From assembly GCF_018860565.1 (NCBI RefSeq), contig NZ_JAHKPS010000022.1, positions 423,195 through 487,194 on the forward strand: DNA of 64,000 bases. The letters run 5' to 3'. Under the pieces are notes generated by a model. It was not told where the DNA came from, searched no databases, and was given only the letters and a program-made list of their open reading frames with translations. Of the stretch, positions 53,975-61,895 are shown in pieces; the stretch's first letter is position 1; every line of letters begins with the position of its first letter. Made by a program: the position numbers and the translations under genes. The stretch is from Winogradskyella psychrotolerans. GTDB taxonomy: Bacteria > Bacteroidota > Bacteroidia > Flavobacteriales > Flavobacteriaceae.

Positions 53975-56927
53975 TATTTACAATCTTACCAGGCACCACA
54001 ATCACTTTTTTAGGTGTTCTGCCATCTAATTGTGCTATGGTTTTTTCGTGAGCCATAACGGTTTTTTCAATAGCGTCTTTGCTCATATCCATTGGTAACT
54101 CTAACGTAAAACGCATTTTACCATTAAAAGAAATGGGATAGTTTTTACTACTTTCTACTAAATGACTTTTGTCAAAAACAGGGAAAGCTGCCGTAGAAAT
54201 AGAATCACTATGTCCTAATTTAGACCATAATTCTTCAGCAATATGTGGCGCATAAGGTGAAATTAAAACCAATAACGGTTCTAAAATAGCTTTGCTTGTA
54301 CACTTCTGAGCGGTTAACTCATTAACGGCAATCATAAAGGTAGATACAGAGGTATTAAACGAGAAGTTCTCAATATCTTCTTGGACTTTTTTTATGGTTT
54401 TATGTAAGGTTTTTAAGTTGTCTTTAGTTGGTTCTGCGTCATTTACACCAAACCCACGTTTAACGACTTTTCCAGCAGAATATACATCATCTGTATTTGG
54501 ATTATGAAGGTAATAATCAGGATTATCTTTGTTTATATCATCGCCTTGATGATATAATTTCCATAGTTTTTTAAGGAAATTATGGACTCCTGTAATACCT
54601 GCGGTGTTCCACGGTTTATATTGTTCTAAAGGTCCTAAGAACATTTCGTACAATCTTAGACTGTCTGCTCCGTAATCTGCTACAATTTGGTCTGGATTGA
54701 CAACGTTGTATTTGGATTTGGACATTTTTTCGACTTCTCTTCCAACTTTGTAAACGCCATCTTCAAGAATAAATTCAGCATCTTTAAAATCTTCACCAAA
54801 TTCTCCATCCGTTTTTAAACCTTCAATATCTAATTCATCGGAAGCATTTACATATTGTACTTTAACGTGTATTGGAAGTACATTTTTATCTTCAGTTAAT
54901 CCTTTAGATAAATACTTGTTAGTGTTTTCTTCTCTATATATAAAAGCACTAGTCCCAAGTATCATCCCTTGGTTAATCAACTTTTTAAAAGGTTCTTCAA
55001 CATTTACAAAACCTCTGTCTTTTAATAATTTCACCCAGAAACGCGAGTAGAGTAGGTGACCAGTTGCATGTTCGCTACCACCAATGTATAAATCGACATT
55101 TTCCCAATACTTCAAAGCTTCTTCACTGGCAAACACTCCATCTCTATTGGCAGCCTCTTCCATATAACGGAAGAAATACCAAGAACTCCCTGCCCAACCT
55201 GGCATGGTGTTTAATTCTAGTGGGTAGATTCCGTTGTCTTCAGTGGATTCCGCATCAAGTGCGGAATGACAAAGGTCGTTGCTAACTACAGTATTAGTTT
55301 TTGTATCCCATGCCCAAACATCGGCACGACCTAACGGTGGTTCGCCTTCTTCTGTTGGTAAATACTTTTCAACTTCTGGTAATTTAATTGGTAAATGCTC
55401 AGCCTCTATCATTTGAGGCATACCATTCACATAATAGACTGGGAACGGTTCTCCCCAATAACGCTGACGTGAAAATACAGCATCTCGCAAACGGTAATTG
55501 GTTTTACCTTCGCCTTGGCCCATTTGCTCTAATTCGTAAATGGCGCGTTTAGAGGCTTTTTTATAGTTCATGCCATTAAGGAAATCGCTATTGGTAATTT
55601 TTACATTGTCTTTAGAGGCGAAAGCTTCTTCAGAAATGTCAACACCTTCAAATATATTTGGAATCGGAATATCAAAATGTTTTGCAAAATCGTAATCACG
55701 CTGGTCACCACAAGGCACTGCCATAACTGCACCTGTGCCGTAGCTTGCTAGTACGTAATCTCCAATCCAAATTGGAATAGGTTCTTTAGAAAACGGATGC
55801 TCTGCATAAGCTCCTGTAAACACACCAGAAATGGTTTTTACATCGGCCATACGATCGCGTTCGCTTCGTTTTGCTGATTTTTCTATGTAAGCTTCAACTT
55901 CAGCTTTTTGTTCTGGTGTTGTAATTTGTGATACTAATTCGTGTTCTGGTGCAAGGGTCATAAACGACACACCAAAAATAGTATCTGGTCTTGTAGTGAA
56001 GACGTCTATTTTATGAGAGGTCTCGGCTGCGCTCGACGAGTTAGGAGGAATGACATTGAATGTTACAGAAGCTCCAACCGATTTACCAATCCAGTTTTTC
56101 TGAATGTCTTTTAAAGCGTCAGTCCAATCAACTGTATCTAACCCCTGTAATAAACGCTCAGCATACGCCGAAATTCGCATGCTCCATTGCGTCATTTTTT
56201 TACGTACCACAGGATGACCTCCACGTTCCGAAACACCATTAACGATTTCGTCATTGGCTAAAACGGTTCCTAGTTCTGGACACCAGTTCACTTCGGTTTC
56301 TGCTAAATAGGTTAATCTGTATTTTAAAAGGATTTCTTGCTGTTGCTCTGAGGAATAATTATTCCAGTCTTCCGCAGTGAAAGTAGCAATATCATCATCA
56401 CAAGCGGCATTTACCGTTGCATTTCCTTCTGCAGCAAATTTTTCAACTAAAGTATCAATATGCTCGGCTTTGTTAGAATCGTTATTGTACCACGATTCAA
56501 ATAATTGAATGAAAATCCACTGTGTCCATTTGTAATACTCAGGATTTGAGGTACGTACTTCACGACTCCAATCGAAAGAAAAACCAATTTGGTCTAACTG
56601 ACGACGGTATGTTTTTATATTCGCTTCTGTGGTTACAGCAGGATGTTGACCCGTTTGAATGGCATACTGTTCTGCAGGTAATCCAAAAGAATCATAGCCT
56701 TGCGGATGTAACACATTAAAGCCTTGATGACGTTTATAACGTGCATAGATATCACTAGCAATATAACCTAAAGGATGCCCAACATGTAAGCCAGCTCCAC
56801 TTGGATAAGGAAACATATCCAAAACGTAATATTTTGGTTTATCGCTGCTGTTTGAGGCTTTAAATGTTTCGTTTTTTGCCCAGTAGTCTTGCCACTTTTT
56901 CTCTATGTCGTTGAAATTGTATGTCAT
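53964..56927 (-). CDS. leuS: Leucyl-tRNA synthetase with two in-frame repeat-derived insertions
   Basis: About 987 residues from the ATG at 56927 (MTYNFNDIEKKWQDYWAKN); an upstream ATG at 56957 overlaps a -7 box and is unlikely. Charges tRNA-Leu and edits mischarged amino acids. Landmarks: FPYPSGAGLHVGHPLGY (HVGH box), FNVLHPQGYDSFGLPAEQYA, editing-site TTRPDTIFG, RDAVFSRQRYWGEPFPVYY, MPGWAGSSWYFFRYM, and KMSKSKYNVVNPD. Residues about 291-304 (PPNSSSAAETSH) and about 552-563 (LCHSALDAESTE) are encoded by sequences typical of dispersed palindromic repeats; both keep the frame. The second lies just before the WAGSSWY segment. The 3' end overlaps the next gene by 11 nt. Confidence 0.96.
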   Translation of the reverse strand: MTYNFNDIEKKWQDYWAKNETFKASNSSDKPKYYVLDMFPYPSGAGLHVGHPLGYIASDIYARYKRHQGFNVLHPQGYDSFGLPAEQYAIQTGQHPAVTTEANIKTYRRQLDQIGFSFDWSREVRTSNPEYYKWTQWIFIQLFESWYNNDSNKAEHIDTLVEKFAAEGNATVNAACDDDIATFTAEDWNNYSSEQQQEILLKYRLTYLAETEVNWCPELGTVLANDEIVNGVSERGGHPVVRKKMTQWSMRISAYAERLLQGLDTVDWTDALKDIQKNWIGKSVGASVTFNVIPPNSSSAAETSHKIDVFTTRPDTIFGVSFMTLAPEHELVSQITTPEQKAEVEAYIEKSAKRSERDRMADVKTISGVFTGAYAEHPFSKEPIPIWIGDYVLASYGTGAVMAVPCGDQRDYDFAKHFDIPIPNIFEGVDISEEAFASKDNVKITNSDFLNGMNYKKASKRAIYELEQMGQGEGKTNYRLRDAVFSRQRYWGEPFPVYYVNGMPQMIEAEHLPIKLPEVEKYLPTEEGEPPLGRADVWAWDTKTNTVVSNDLCHSALDAESTEDNGIYPLELNTMPGWAGSSWYFFRYMEEAANRDGVFASEEALKYWENVDLYIGGSEHATGHLLYSRFWVKLLKDRGFVNVEEPFKKLINQGMILGTSAFIYREENTNKYLSKGLTEDKNVLPIHVKVQYVNASDELDIEGLKTDGEFGEDFKDAEFILEDGVYKVGREVEKMSKSKYNVVNPDQIVADYGADSLRLYEMFLGPLEQYKPWNTAGITGVHNFLKKLWKLYHQGDDINKDNPDYYLHNPNTDDVYSAGKVVKRGFGVNDAEPTKDNLKTLHKTIKKVQEDIENFSFNTSVSTFMIAVNELTAQKCTSKAILEPLLVLISPYAPHIAEELWSKLGHSDSISTAAFPVFDKSHLVESSKNYPISFNGKMRFTLELPMDMSKDAIEKTVMAHEKTIAQLDGRTPKKVIVVPGKIVNIVG
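55244..55272. repeat. Palindromic repeat inserted in frame in leuS (copy near codon 556)
   Basis: On the plus strand ATTCCGCA (55247-55254), loop TCAAG, TGCGGAAT (55260-55267), followed by GACA. Reverse complement reads TGTCATTCCGCACTTGATGC.., the common form of a dispersed palindrome. It encodes LCHSALDAEST on the leuS strand and would read WIPHQVRND on the other strand, both well-known translation signatures of such repeats. Confidence 0.8.
56015..56055. repeat. Second repeat-type insertion in frame in leuS (near codon 297)
   Basis: On the minus strand TGTCATTCCTCC.. leads into TCGTCGAGCGCAGCCGAGAC and ends CTCTC. TCGAGCGCAG(C/T)CGAGA is the core of an abundant Bacteroidetes intergenic repeat. 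It encodes PPNSSSAAETSH between VTFNVI and KIDVFTTRPDT, immediately before the editing-site strand. Confidence 0.68.
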
Positions 56928-56954
56928 TGTCTTGTTTTCCTTGTAATAATGGCG

Positions 56955-56962
56955 CAAATTTA
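56955..56962 (-). promoter_or_regulatory. Predicted -7 box of leuS
   Basis: CAAATTTA on plus is TAAATTTG on minus, an exact TAnnTTTG match 27 nt before the ATG at 56927. Initiation near 56950 would exclude the upstream ATG at 56957. Confidence 0.55.
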
Positions 56963-57066
56963 ATAATAACCATCTAAACTGCCTATTTTAAAATCAATAG
57001 GTATTATAAAAGAAAACGCACCTTACTAAAGTGTAAGATGCATTTTAAAATTTAAGGCTTAATAGC

Positions 57067-57624
57067 TTAGAATTTATAACCTAAAGAGACTTGAAAGACA
57101 CTATTTTTAATGTCTGGGTTTTCGGCAACCGTTGAAATACCAAAATTATAACGCGCTTGGACAAACATATTAGAGTTAAGGTTATAACCCAAGCCTACAT
57201 TAGCTCCAACATCAATACTAGAAGCATCTGTATCTTCATCAGGAAGGTCGCTATCAATATATTCGCCTTTATCGTTTACTAGAAATGAAAATTGTGGACC
57301 AACTTCTAAGCTAAAATCTTTTGCTAAATAATATTTTGCCATAATTGGAATGGCTAAATAATCGACTTTTACTTTAATGACATCTTGTACTTCTGATCCT
57401 TGTCTTGAGTATAAAAGTTCGGGTTGAAGCGAAAATTTTTCACTCAATGGGATTTCAGAAATAAGACCAACATGAAATCCGAAGAGGCTATTTCTATCTG
57501 CATCTCCTCCTGTAAAATTAGAGATGTTAAGTCCTGCTTTGGCACCAAATTGGATGTCTTGAGCATTTGTTTTTTGCATTAACCCTAAAGTTGCAAGTAC
57601 TACAATGATGTGAATTTTTTTCAT
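57067..57624 (-). CDS. Outer membrane beta-barrel porin-family protein
   Basis: About 185 residues from the ATG at 57624 (MKKIHIIVVLATLGLMQKTNAQ, a clean signal peptide of 21 residues); an in-frame ATG at 57669 would place a non-signal sequence in front and lies beyond an inverted repeat. The mature protein has the PorT/OmpA-like 8-stranded barrel pattern (FGAKAGLNISNFTG, GFHVGLISEIPLSEKFSLQPELLYSRQGSEV, VQARYNFGIS) and ends with Phe (FQVSLGYKF). Structural or small-molecule pore role likely; no specific function can be given. Confidence 0.88.
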   Translation of the reverse strand: MKKIHIIVVLATLGLMQKTNAQDIQFGAKAGLNISNFTGGDADRNSLFGFHVGLISEIPLSEKFSLQPELLYSRQGSEVQDVIKVKVDYLAIPIMAKYYLAKDFSLEVGPQFSFLVNDKGEYIDSDLPDEDTDASSIDVGANVGLGYNLNSNMFVQARYNFGISTVAENPDIKNSVFQVSLGYKF

Positions 57625-57653
57625 AATAATTGATTTTAAAGATAAATTGATTA

Positions 57654-57667
57654 GTCTAGAACTAGAC
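57654..57667. promoter_or_regulatory. Possible operator palindrome upstream of the barrel protein gene
   Basis: GTCTAG-AA-CTAGAC is a perfect 14-nt inverted repeat located 30 nt before the preferred ATG at 57624, where a regulator could bind. No regulator is identified. Confidence 0.35.
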
Positions 57668-57827
57668 AATTATTATGCCAACATAAAATAGAAATGACTT
57701 AGATTGTAAATGCTTATTGTTTGATATCTTTTTTACACCGTTTACAACACTATAAAAAGTTAGCCGTTGTAATAGTTATCATAAGCAAATTCTTTATTAT
57801 TTTTACAACTTAAATTCGCATTTATTC

Positions 57828-58706
57828 ATGGCATCATCTTTTGACAAATATCAAAAACGTAAACTCATTTCATCTTACGTCTCTGTAGTGATAAGTATCG
57901 CTTTGGTATTGTTTCTTTTAGGCTGTTTAGGGCTTTTAGTGATTAACTCTAAAAAAGTTGCCGATCACTTTAAAGAGCAAGTGGTTATGACCATTTATTT
58001 GAATGATACAGCAAAAGAAGTTGAAGTGAATCAGCTAAAAAAGAGTTTAGCGATGGCAGATTATACTAAAGATGCGCTTTATGTGTCTAAAGAAGAAGCT
58101 GCCGAATTTATGAAAGCCGAAACCGGTGAAGACTTTATGGATTTTGTGGGTTATAATCCGCTTAAAAATTCAATAGATGTGCATTTAAAAGCCGATTTTG
58201 TTACCACAGAACAGCTTACCGAAATTTCCGAAGGCTTATCTAATAAAGCTTTTATTGAAGAGATCAGATACGATAATGATTTGGTAGAGTTAATGAATGA
58301 TAACGTTAAGAAAATTACATTTTGGGTGTTAATTATTAGTGCATTATTTACATTAATAGCTGTTTTATTAATTAATAGTTCTATTCGTTTAGCAGTGTAC
58401 TCTAAACGTTTTATTATTAAAACGATGCAAATGGTTGGGGCTACAAAACGTTTTATTCGCAGACCATTTGTATGGAAAAGTGTACAGCTTGGTGTTATTG
58501 GAGCGTTAGTTGCTTTAGCAGGAATGGCTGTTGTATTGTATTATTTAGATCTTACATTTCCAGAATTAGAATTATTGAGAAATACCGTATTAATAGGAGC
58601 ACTTTTTGTTGGAATTTTTCTATTAGGTATTTTAATTACTTGGATTAGTACATTTATTGCTACGCAACGTTTCTTAAACTTGAAAACGGATCAGTTGTAT
58701 TATTAG
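57828..58706 (+). CDS. ftsX: Cell division protein FtsX
   Basis: 292 residues. Permease-like half of the FtsEX complex, which controls peptidoglycan hydrolases at the septum. Cytoplasmic N-terminus, TM1 at about 16-37 (SVVISIALVLFLLGCLGLLVI), a periplasmic domain about 40-165 (EQVVMTIYLNDTAKEVEVNQL; YVSKEEAAEFM; NPLKNSIDVHL), then three TM helices (VLIISALFTLIAVLLINSS; VIGALVALAGMAVVLYY; VGIFLLGILITWI). TM2 is followed by IRLAVYSKRFIIKTMQMVGAT, the FtsX/MacB loop. ftsE is not adjacent. Followed by small membrane proteins, uppP and truB, the usual flavobacterial order. Confidence 0.95.
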   Translation: MASSFDKYQKRKLISSYVSVVISIALVLFLLGCLGLLVINSKKVADHFKEQVVMTIYLNDTAKEVEVNQLKKSLAMADYTKDALYVSKEEAAEFMKAETGEDFMDFVGYNPLKNSIDVHLKADFVTTEQLTEISEGLSNKAFIEEIRYDNDLVELMNDNVKKITFWVLIISALFTLIAVLLINSSIRLAVYSKRFIIKTMQMVGATKRFIRRPFVWKSVQLGVIGALVALAGMAVVLYYLDLTFPELELLRNTVLIGALFVGIFLLGILITWISTFIATQRFLNLKTDQLYY

Positions 58707-58879
58707 TGACGTTTAAATTCAATCTACTTTTCCTTCCTTGATACTATTAATTTTTATAGACCTTTTTTTAGGTATATAAAGGTGAAGGTGTTGTTAAAAT
58801 GTGTCTTTTTATACTGAAGCATTAGCATATTTTAAAAATAAATTCATTCTGTTTGCGTTAGCTCTTTAAACGATGAGAT

Positions 58880-59236
58880 ATGAACAAATCAGTTAGAAAG
58901 TTTATAATTGCCGTAGCGGTTGTCATTCTTTTGGTTTTATTGTTTAATTCTTTAGTTATTTATAATCCAAAATCGGCAGAATGTAAGATTGTAACTGCAA
59001 AAATTATTGAACTTAGAGCTGGTCCAACTTACGACATTCAGTTTAAAGATTACAATGGAGACACGTATTATATCAATAGAGGAATAGAATCTGGTTTAAA
59101 TTTAGATTCTCTTAACGTAAAAGTTTTAAATAAAACCGTTACTTTGCACTTACCAAAAATGATTTATGGGCCATCCAAACATATAGCACAACTAGCTATT
59201 GATGACCACATAATCTATTCAGAATTTAAGGACTAA
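58880..59236 (+). CDS. Small membrane-anchored protein of unknown function
   Basis: 118 residues. One N-terminal transmembrane helix (about 8-28, FIIAVAVVILLVLLFNSLVIY) then a small exported beta-rich domain (CKIVTAKIIELRAGPTYDIQFKDYNGDTYYINRG). No recognised family. Its stop codon shares a base with the DUF3098 ATG (TAATG), so the two are translationally coupled and may act together. Confidence 0.72.
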   Translation: MNKSVRKFIIAVAVVILLVLLFNSLVIYNPKSAECKIVTAKIIELRAGPTYDIQFKDYNGDTYYINRGIESGLNLDSLNVKVLNKTVTLHLPKMIYGPSKHIAQLAIDDHIIYSEFKD

Positions 59237-59499
59237 TGGGAGTACAAAAACGAAAAAACGAATCAAAATCCGAATTTATCTTCGGTAAGAAAAACTATAA
59301 ATTCTTATTTATAGGTTTAGCTTTTATTGTTGTAGGTTTTATTCTTATGTCTGGTGGTGGAAGTGATGATCCTAATGTTTTTGACGAGTCTATTTATAAT
59401 TGGAGACGTATTAGGTTAGCACCAACTTTAGTATTAATTGGATTTGGTATTCAAGTTTATGCCATTTTACTAAACCCAAATAAAGGTTCCAAAAAATAA
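59236..59499 (+). CDS. DUF3098 membrane protein
   Basis: 87 residues. Basic N-terminus, then FIFGKKNYKFLFIGLAFIVVGFILMSGGGSDDPNVF and RRIRLAPTLVLIGFGIQVYAIL: two transmembrane hairpin helices with the conserved GGGSDDPxxFD loop, which defines DUF3098. Bacteroidetes-specific, no known function; consistently located between ftsX and uppP, so a role in envelope or division is a reasonable guess. Confidence 0.9.
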   Translation: MGVQKRKNESKSEFIFGKKNYKFLFIGLAFIVVGFILMSGGGSDDPNVFDESIYNWRRIRLAPTLVLIGFGIQVYAILLNPNKGSKK

Positions 59500-59512
59500 C
59501 ATTCATTTTACT

Positions 59513-59552
59513 TAATTTTGTGTCGTTTCATTATTCTAAAATGATACTTTTG
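59513..59552 (+). promoter_or_regulatory. Predicted uppP promoter region with two overlapping -7-type boxes
   Basis: TAATTTTG at 59513-59520 and TACTTTTG at 59545-59552 both match TAnnTTTG. The second ends 4 nt before the uppP ATG (59557), and the TTTTG of the first lies 24 nt upstream of it, close to the -33 distance. The second would give a leaderless transcript; the first a leader of about 32-36 nt. Confidence 0.5.
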
Positions 59553-59556
59553 TCCC

Positions 59557-60360
59557 ATGGAAATTATTGATGCTATTATTTTAGGAATTATCCAAGGGCT
59601 TACAGAATTCTTACCTGTATCTTCTAGTGGTCATCTAGAGCTTGGCGAAGCGCTTCTAGGTAGTGAAGCTATTCCACAAGAAAGCTTAATGTTTACCGTA
59701 GTTCTTCATTTTGCAACGGCATTAAGTACTATGGTTATTTTTAGAAAAGATATTATTGAAATATTTCAAGGTATATTTAATAGTATTAAAAATTTAGAGT
59801 GGAATGAAGAGTCTAAGTTTTCTGTAAAAATTATCATATCAATGATACCAGCCGTTATTATTGGTTATAAATATGAACGCGAATTCGAACAACTTTTTGG
59901 TAATAATATATTGCTAGTTGGATCTATGCTTATTGTTACTGCACTATTGCTGTTTTTGGCTGATAGAGCTAAGAAAACACATAAAAAAGTATCTTTATTA
60001 GATGGTCTTATAATTGGTGTTGCTCAAGGTATTGCTATGTTACCTGGTATTTCTAGATCAGGCGCAACAATATCAACATCTGTACTTTTGGGAATAGATA
60101 AAACTAAGGCGGCACGATTTTCATTTTTAATGGTCGTTCCGCTTATATTTGGTAAAATAGCAAAAGACGTTTTATCTGGCGAATTAACTTATAATAGTAC
60201 AAGCTTTGGATATTTAAGTGTTGGTTTTATAGCTGCTTTTATTTCTGGTTTATTTGCATGTACTTGGATGATTGCCTTGGTAAAGAAAAGTAAATTAACC
60301 TATTTTGCTATTTATTGCGTTGTTGTTGGAATTACGGCAATAATCTGGACTCAAATTTAA
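59557..60360 (+). CDS. uppP: Undecaprenyl-diphosphate phosphatase
   Basis: 267 residues, about eight transmembrane helices. Dephosphorylates undecaprenyl pyrophosphate to recycle the lipid carrier used for peptidoglycan and O-antigen. The two active-site regions are clear: GLTEFLPVSSSGHLELGE near the N-terminus and LPGISRSGATISTS in the second half. The stop overlaps the truB start (TAATG). Confidence 0.97.
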   Translation: MEIIDAIILGIIQGLTEFLPVSSSGHLELGEALLGSEAIPQESLMFTVVLHFATALSTMVIFRKDIIEIFQGIFNSIKNLEWNEESKFSVKIIISMIPAVIIGYKYEREFEQLFGNNILLVGSMLIVTALLLFLADRAKKTHKKVSLLDGLIIGVAQGIAMLPGISRSGATISTSVLLGIDKTKAARFSFLMVVPLIFGKIAKDVLSGELTYNSTSFGYLSVGFIAAFISGLFACTWMIALVKKSKLTYFAIYCVVVGITAIIWTQI

Positions 60361-61055
60361 TGCACACTAAAGACGATTTTTTAAACGGACAAGTCTTATT
60401 AATAGACAAACCGTTAACGTGGACCTCTTTTCAAGCCGTAAATAAATTACGTTGGGAGATTCGTCATGCCTTTGATATAAAGAAAATTAAAGTTGGTCAT
60501 GCAGGTACATTAGATCCATTAGCAACCGGTTTGTTAGTGATTTGTACCGGAAAAATGACTAAGCAAATCAATATTTTTCAAGGTCAGGAAAAGGAGTATA
60601 CGGGGACTTTTATTTTAGGAAGTACAACCCCTTCTTTTGATTTAGAAACAGAAGTTGATAAATTTTTTCCTACCGAACATATCACAGATGAATTAATTCA
60701 TAGCACTACGCAACAATTTATAGGACAGATACATCAATTTCCACCAGTGTTTTCAGCTATTAAAAAAGATGGTAAACGTTTGTATGAATTTGCCAGAGCA
60801 GGCGAGGAAGTTGAAATAAAATCGAGACAAGTAGAAATTACTGAATTCGAAATCACTAAAATTAATCAATTAGAATTACACTTTAGAGTCGTTTGTAGTA
60901 AAGGAACTTACATTAGGTCTTTGGCGCACGACTTTGGAAAAGCCTTAAAATCAGGAGCTCATTTGTCGTCTTTGCGTCGTACTAGAATTGGTGATTTTAA
61001 AGTTGATGATGCCTTAACTCCCGAAGCATTTATAGCTAATTTACCTTCTAAATAA
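60360..61055 (+). CDS. truB: tRNA pseudouridine(55) synthase
   Basis: About 231 residues from the ATG at 60360, which overlaps the uppP stop; an upstream in-frame ATG at 60315 lies within uppP and adds an unrelated stretch. TruB makes pseudouridine 55 in the T-loop of tRNAs. GHAGTLDPLATGLLVICTGKMTKQ has the catalytic Asp, and QIHQFPPVFSAIKKDGKRLYEFAR, CSKGTYIRSLAHDFGKAL and LRRTRIGDFKVDDA are conserved. Shorter than E. coli (314) because the C-terminal PUA domain is absent, as in many Bacteroidetes. Confidence 0.96.
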   Translation: MHTKDDFLNGQVLLIDKPLTWTSFQAVNKLRWEIRHAFDIKKIKVGHAGTLDPLATGLLVICTGKMTKQINIFQGQEKEYTGTFILGSTTPSFDLETEVDKFFPTEHITDELIHSTTQQFIGQIHQFPPVFSAIKKDGKRLYEFARAGEEVEIKSRQVEITEFEITKINQLELHFRVVCSKGTYIRSLAHDFGKALKSGAHLSSLRRTRIGDFKVDDALTPEAFIANLPSK

Positions 61056-61130
61056 GAATTTTACATCGGTTTTTAAACTATTTCTACGTTATATTCGTAT
61101 ATAGTTATACACCTAAAAATCTTTTTTTTT

Positions 61131-61883
61131 CTGAAATTAATTGAACAACATAAAGCATTAATCATTACTGTTCTTATCGCAGGAATAATAGTCTTTGGCT
61201 TGTTTAGTATTCAAATAAGACAACACAAAGATTTAATTACCGAAAGCTATTATCTGCTTGAGCCAGAACCTGAAAAACCTGAAGAAGAACTTCAAAAATT
61301 AGAAGATTTAAATGCAGAGTCTACCAATAAAGCATTTAACGAAGACCAAGAGTACAAAGAGATGATGCGTAATTTTAGAACTGTTGACGCCAATGATTTT
61401 GAACGTACGACGAAAGCGATAGAAGCAGCTAAAACAAGTGAGGCACAACAAGAAGAACAAGAAGAAACGAGTCTCAATTCTTCTTACACTAATGGTAATG
61501 CCTATGCTTTAAATTCAAATGAAACAGAGTCTTATAAAAGACTTCAAGAGGAATTAAGTCAGCGACTAAAAAATAAAAAGCTAGCAGACGAACATGCCAA
61601 AAATAAAGGGACACTTACATATTCTTTAAAAGGTAGAACTTTAGTGAATTACGAAATACCACGATATCTATGTGAAATTGGCGGAAAAATCATCGTAAAT
61701 ATTACAGTAAACAAAACCGGAGATGTAATTGAAGCCTATGTTAATGGATCGTCAAACTCTAATAATAAATGCTTAATTGACCATGCTATTGCTTATGCAG
61801 AATCTGTACAATTTGATAGCTCAAACCGAACAGACCAAATAGGTACAATTACATTTTTGTTTAAAGGAAAAACCTCCTTTTAA
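61131..61883 (+). CDS. TonB C-terminal-like membrane-anchored protein
   Basis: About 250 residues. The frame extends upstream of the TTG at 61200: a CTG at 61131 gives LKLIEQHKALIITVLIAGIIVFGLFSIQ in parts, with an intact transmembrane helix that the TTG start would cut in half, so I prefer CTG (rare) or ATT 61140. No ATG, GTG or TTG is in frame there. After the anchor come an acidic Glu/Gln-rich stretch (about 50-150) and a C-terminal domain (VNITVNKTGDVIEAYVNGSSNS, CLIDHAIAYAESVQFDSS) resembling TonB C-terminal domains, without TonB's Pro-rich linker. Possibly an energy-transduction-related protein. Confidence 0.7.
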   Translation: MKLIEQHKALIITVLIAGIIVFGLFSIQIRQHKDLITESYYLLEPEPEKPEEELQKLEDLNAESTNKAFNEDQEYKEMMRNFRTVDANDFERTTKAIEAAKTSEAQQEEQEETSLNSSYTNGNAYALNSNETESYKRLQEELSQRLKNKKLADEHAKNKGTLTYSLKGRTLVNYEIPRYLCEIGGKIIVNITVNKTGDVIEAYVNGSSNSNNKCLIDHAIAYAESVQFDSSNRTDQIGTITFLFKGKTSF

Positions 61884-61895
61884 ATTAAAGATTGT

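Noticed and set aside
55064..55285. Plus-strand 73-codon frame inside leuS ending in WIPHQVRND
   Set aside because: A shadow of leuS; useful only because its C-terminal peptide is the known reverse-strand signature of the palindromic repeat.
56928..56957. 10-residue N-terminal extension of LeuS
   Set aside because: MTYNFNDIEKKWQ is the typical LeuS start, and the -7 box at 56955-56962 overlaps the upstream ATG.
57742..57772. Inverted repeat TTACAAC / GTTGTAA before ftsX
   Set aside because: 7-bp arms with a 17-nt spacer in AT-rich DNA can arise by chance; no promoter or T run fits it.
60315..60359. Upstream in-frame ATG for truB inside uppP
   Set aside because: The added residues read from uppP in another frame and are unrelated; ATG at 60360 gives the TAATG junction and a family-like start.
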